The notes below the pieces were generated by a model, which was given only the letters and a program-made list of their open reading frames with translations, made no database searches and was not told the origin of the DNA. From positions 1 to 64,000 of the forward strand of contig CAITIQ010000536.1 of NCBI GenBank assembly GCA_903892415.1: DNA of 64,000 nucleotides. Reading direction: 5' to 3'. The translations under genes were made by a program, and so were the position numbers. How positions within the stretch are numbered: position 1 is the stretch's first letter; each line of letters begins with the position of its first letter. Positions 61,489 through 64,000 of this stretch are shown here, piece by piece. The stretch comes from an uncultured delta proteobacterium. Lineage in GTDB: Bacteria; Myxococcota_A; Polyangia; Polyangiales; Polyangiaceae.

Positions 61489-63254
61489 GTCGAACGCACT
61501 GGGCACCGATGATCCTCGTCTGCAGCTGCAGCCTCTTCGGCGACTACAAGACGCAGCGTGGAAGCGGCGGCGCTGGAGCGACTGGCGCTGGAGCAAGTGG
61601 CGCTGGAGCAAGTGGCGCTGGAGCAAGTGGCGCTGGAGCAAGTGGCGCTGGAGCAAGTGGCGCTGGAGGCGGTGGGGAGCGACCGGTGGCAGCGGTGGCA
61701 GCGAGCAGATTGGATGTCCGACCCCTCCCGTGGCGTGCGTGCCGGAGAGTGAACCCGAGTGCCAAGGTGGAGCTGGTGGAGCTGGCGGAGCTCCCCCGGG
61801 CTGCTGCCTCAGCATCGAGGACTGCTTTACGCTCGATTCAGAGACGCCCGCAGGCAATCAGGCTTGTGGTGAGGTGGCGCAGGGCCACTCGTTTGTCGTG
61901 GTGCCGGACACGACGACGTCTCAACGCTTCAACGCTACCGGAACCGTCCCCGGTCGCCTTCTCACCTGGGGAAACGTGTTTGGGCCGAAGGGAGAAGTTG
62001 GCGCGCAGCTCCAACGGTTGAATCTAAACGGGCCCCTCCAATACGATTTCTCGGCCCAGTGGCCGAACATGGACTCTGGGCGAACCACGGGAGATGTGCT
62101 TGTCCTCCCGCCACCCGGCAGCAGAGCAACCGTGGGGTTTTTGCTCGGTACTTGTTCCGGCCAAACGAAGGGACTCGCATGCCCGGGCGAGATGGCCGTC
62201 GCGTACGCGTCTCGCTTTGCAACGAACGTGATGGGCGCCGACCTCTCGTTCGTGACGTCCCAAACGGGAACGTCCAAGTCCGCATCGCGCTTGATTGCAG
62301 GCGCCGCAGTGTCGCCGGACTTCAAGGCGAACGACGATCTCGTCGCATTGGCCCTCGAGCAAGGTCCGTGGGATGGGGAGGGCCCCACCACGGGCTACCC
62401 CCGTCTCGCAGCCCTTCGGTTCGACGCCTTCGTGGAGCCGGTCTCTGAGGTCGCACTCCCCAACCGACTGTTCGCTCGATTCGGCGTTGTCCGACCCCAC
62501 GAAGAAGGTGATGGCTCGCGGTGCTGCCTTCCTGTCGGAGGGCGGAGCGTACTTCGCAGGGTCGCTTTGCTCCAGCGAGGGCTTCGTCTTCAAGGTTTTG
62601 CCAAACGGAACCCAAACCGAGGTCAAGTTCACGTCAACGGAAACCTCGGTCGCCGGGGTTCGGGTGGCTGCCGATTGGCTTGTCGTGGTGGGCACCTTCG
62701 CAGGACCGCTCACCATGGTTAGCGCCAACGGCGATGTTACGCAGCTGGCGGAGGAGAACCCGGCAGGTCAGACAGCGTTTATCGCGATCTTCGACAAGGA
62801 CCTCAATCTGAACCGGTTTGCGAGCTTTGCCGGGGGCGGGGAAATTCGAGTGAACGACTTCGATGTGCGCGGATCGGGAAACGGCGAAGCCCGTAACTAT
62901 GCCGTCCATTTCGGGGGCTCACTCAAGGGCACGGTCAACTTCGGTTGTTTTGGAGCTGACTACGGGGACGAGCACGAGCGCGCCTTCCTTGCCAACCTTT
63001 CGATCGGGGAGCTCACCACGGGCGGACGCGTCACCGATGACCAACCAATCACCCCGCTCTACCTCAAAGTGTATGGCACCACGAAGGGCGATACCGAGGT
63101 CTCAACGGTGCAAACCAATGGGGAGAACGTGATCATCACAGGCGTTATGGACGCTGGAGCGGAGCTTGACCCAACACCCAGCATCGCAGGCGGAACGCTG
63201 GGTCAATCCCCCGGGATCTTCCTTGGAGAAGTGACAGCGACAACCGCTCCCTGA
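61485..63254 (+). pseudogene. Lipoprotein gene broken by two frameshifts
   Basis: Read across three segments, it encodes one lipoprotein: GTG at 61485 (overlapping the upstream stop), MSRTHWAPMILVCSCSLFGD (lipobox VCSC), a Gly/Ala linker, then in a second frame GGSEQIGCPTPPVACVPESE, LSIEDCFTLDSETPAGNQA and RFDAFVEPVSEVALPNRLF, and in the original frame again KKVMARGAAFLSEGGAYFAG to GIFLGEVTATTAP. Shifts fall at a G-run near 61672 (adding one G restores GGGGATGG) and a C-run near 62500 (removing one C restores VVRPTKKVMA). The tail resembles propeller-like surface proteins. Real loss of function or homopolymer sequencing errors are both possible. Confidence 0.75.
61569..61673 (+). repeat. 15-bp tandem repeats encoding GAGAS
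   Basis: Five perfect units of GGCGCTGGAGCAAGT (61584-61658) with diverged flanking units, giving a Gly-Ala-Gly-Ala-Ser linker after the lipobox. The broken G-run lies just past the array, so replication slippage is a plausible cause of the frameshift. Confidence 0.85.
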
Positions 63255-63325
63255 CGCCCTCGTCCTTCCCTGAAGACGGCCCATCGATCGTTGCCCCGAA
63301 GCCGGCACGACTCCAACGTCAACCT

Positions 63326-64000
63326 TCAGCGCAGCCGAAGCATCGTCCACCCGAGCAGGCTCAAAAGAGCGATAGACGCCGACGTCGCACGGATGCTGAA
63401 GCCCTGCTCATACAGCAGCGCGGTCACGAGTGCGCCTGCGGCCATCGACGTCGCAAAGGCGATCCCAGCGAAGGCGATCATTCGCCCGCGGAACTGCTCT
63501 TGCGAAGCCTCCTGGATCTCGGTCGTGAGCAGCACCCAGATCGCGCCGCCACCAGCCCCCCACAAGAAGGCTGAGAACGCCCCCAGCCAGAACGAGGGAG
63601 CCCACGCCATGAAGCCCGCTCCGGCCGCCGTTGCAGTGGCTGCTACGGCTCCCCAGCGCGCAGCGCGCTTGCGTAGCAGCATCGGTCCCACGCCCGTGCC
63701 AATCCCGCGAATGGCCTGCAGCGCGCCCAAGGTCGTGGCGGCTCCTGCGGCGAGCGGTTGCGCTTGGCTCGCAAGGTTCAAGGCGATCCAACCGGCCCCC
63801 GAGACGAGCGCGATAGGCGCAAAGGCGAACACGCTCCGGCGCAGTTCCGGCCGCCATGCGATCTGAAACGCGCGTGCAATGTCCGAGAGCGGCGTGGCTG
63901 CGCGCCCAGCGTTGGGGTCACTCGCGAGCAGCGGGGGAAGCCGCGCAAGGAGAACGCCAGCGACGCCGAACGTCACTGCATCCAAGGCTAGCGCGAACGT
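63326..64000 (-). CDS. MFS transporter, C-terminal part (gene continues beyond the window)
   Basis: 224 residues visible, open at the window edge. The sequence shows about six membrane segments typical of the C-terminal half of an MFS carrier: SVFAFAPIALVSGAGWIALN, AATTLGALQAIRGIGTGVGP, LGAFSAFLWGAGGGAIWVLL, and FAGIAFATSMAAGALVTALL. MFS-like loop motifs include RGIGTGVGPMLLRKRAARWG and EQFRGRMIAFAG. Substrate not predictable. Convergent with the broken lipoprotein gene; 71-bp gap without other features. Confidence 0.82.
   Translation of the reverse strand, partial: TFALALDAVTFGVAGVLLARLPPLLASDPNAGRAATPLSDIARAFQIAWRPELRRSVFAFAPIALVSGAGWIALNLASQAQPLAAGAATTLGALQAIRGIGTGVGPMLLRKRAARWGAVAATATAAGAGFMAWAPSFWLGAFSAFLWGAGGGAIWVLLTTEIQEASQEQFRGRMIAFAGIAFATSMAAGALVTALLYEQGFSIRATSASIALLSLLGWTMLRLR

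Noticed and set aside
14435..61673. Tandem repeats in this interval as CRISPR arrays
   Set aside because: The arrays (14435-14767, 55447-55630, 60251-60325, 61569-61673) have no unique spacers of constant length and all lie in frame in coding sequence.
1..64000. tRNA, rRNA, insertion sequences and phage genes
   Set aside because: I saw no cloverleaf, rRNA-like tract, transposase frame, terminal inverted repeat pair or phage structural gene.

Overview
The window looks like chromosomal DNA of a myxobacterium (Myxococcota), most likely of the Polyangia/Sorangiineae type. This is inferred from high GC, frequent GTG/TTG starts, many lipoproteins with Gly- or Ser/Ala-rich linkers after the lipobox, Cys-rich MopE-like repeats, a PilZ protein of the Myxococcus paralog type, a Ser/Thr protein kinase, PEGA/TPR proteins and an AgmX/PglI-type C-terminal domain. 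No rRNA, tRNA, CRISPR array, insertion sequence or prophage was recognised.

Layout. 1-2454 (minus): the start of a secreted protein gene, a TviB/WbpO-type nucleotide-sugar dehydrogenase and a CpsB/YwqE-type PHP phosphatase, i.e. polysaccharide genes. 2641-3194: two small hypothetical genes. 3207-8362 (minus): a translationally coupled von Willebrand A protein and MoxR/RavA-type AAA+ ATPase. 8492-12003 (plus): a roadblock-like protein, an ArsA/Get3-like ATPase, a structured intergenic region and two hypothetical proteins. 12000-14878 (minus): the ribosome-assembly GTPases Era and Der, overlapping by 4 bp; Era carries a long basic repeat extension. 14899-19556 (plus): a large membrane glycosyltransferase-like protein, a PilZ protein and a lipoprotein.

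19580-35723 is the most notable region. A minus-strand ECF sigma factor and its zinc-finger anti-sigma factor lie divergent from a plus-strand run of envelope genes: a coiled-coil periplasmic protein, two large TPR proteins, a TPR lipoprotein, a small exported protein, a TolQ/ExbB-like membrane protein, a PglI/GltG-like transmembrane protein with a C-terminal AgmX/PglI domain, a periplasmic helical protein, an outer-membrane barrel and a Wza-type export lipoprotein. Order and architecture match the gltD-E-F-G / nfsD-E-F-G core of the Myxococcus gliding and spore-coat machines, here joined to a polysaccharide exporter. This assignment is by architecture and gene order, not by alignment.

35826-44341: an OmpA-type protein with thrombospondin type 3 calcium repeats, a Maf nucleotide pyrophosphatase, a GT39-like membrane protein, an RluA-family pseudouridine synthase, a UPF0104-type membrane protein and small hypotheticals. 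44475-56058: a surface-protein region with at least seven lipoproteins, one with MopE-like repeats, one with a CPPC redoxin domain, and a Gly-rich lipoprotein coupled to a collagen-like protein. 56145-58105: a zf-TFIIB protein, a small barrel protein and a VapBC-type toxin-antitoxin operon with a perfect palindromic operator. 58137-64000: a frameshifted pseudogene, a Ser/Thr kinase, a TPR/PEGA protein, a second gene broken by two homopolymer-length frameshifts, and the C-terminal part of an MFS transporter running off the window.

Several convergent gene pairs are separated by strong inverted repeats that probably act as bidirectional terminators; they generally lack a U-tract.
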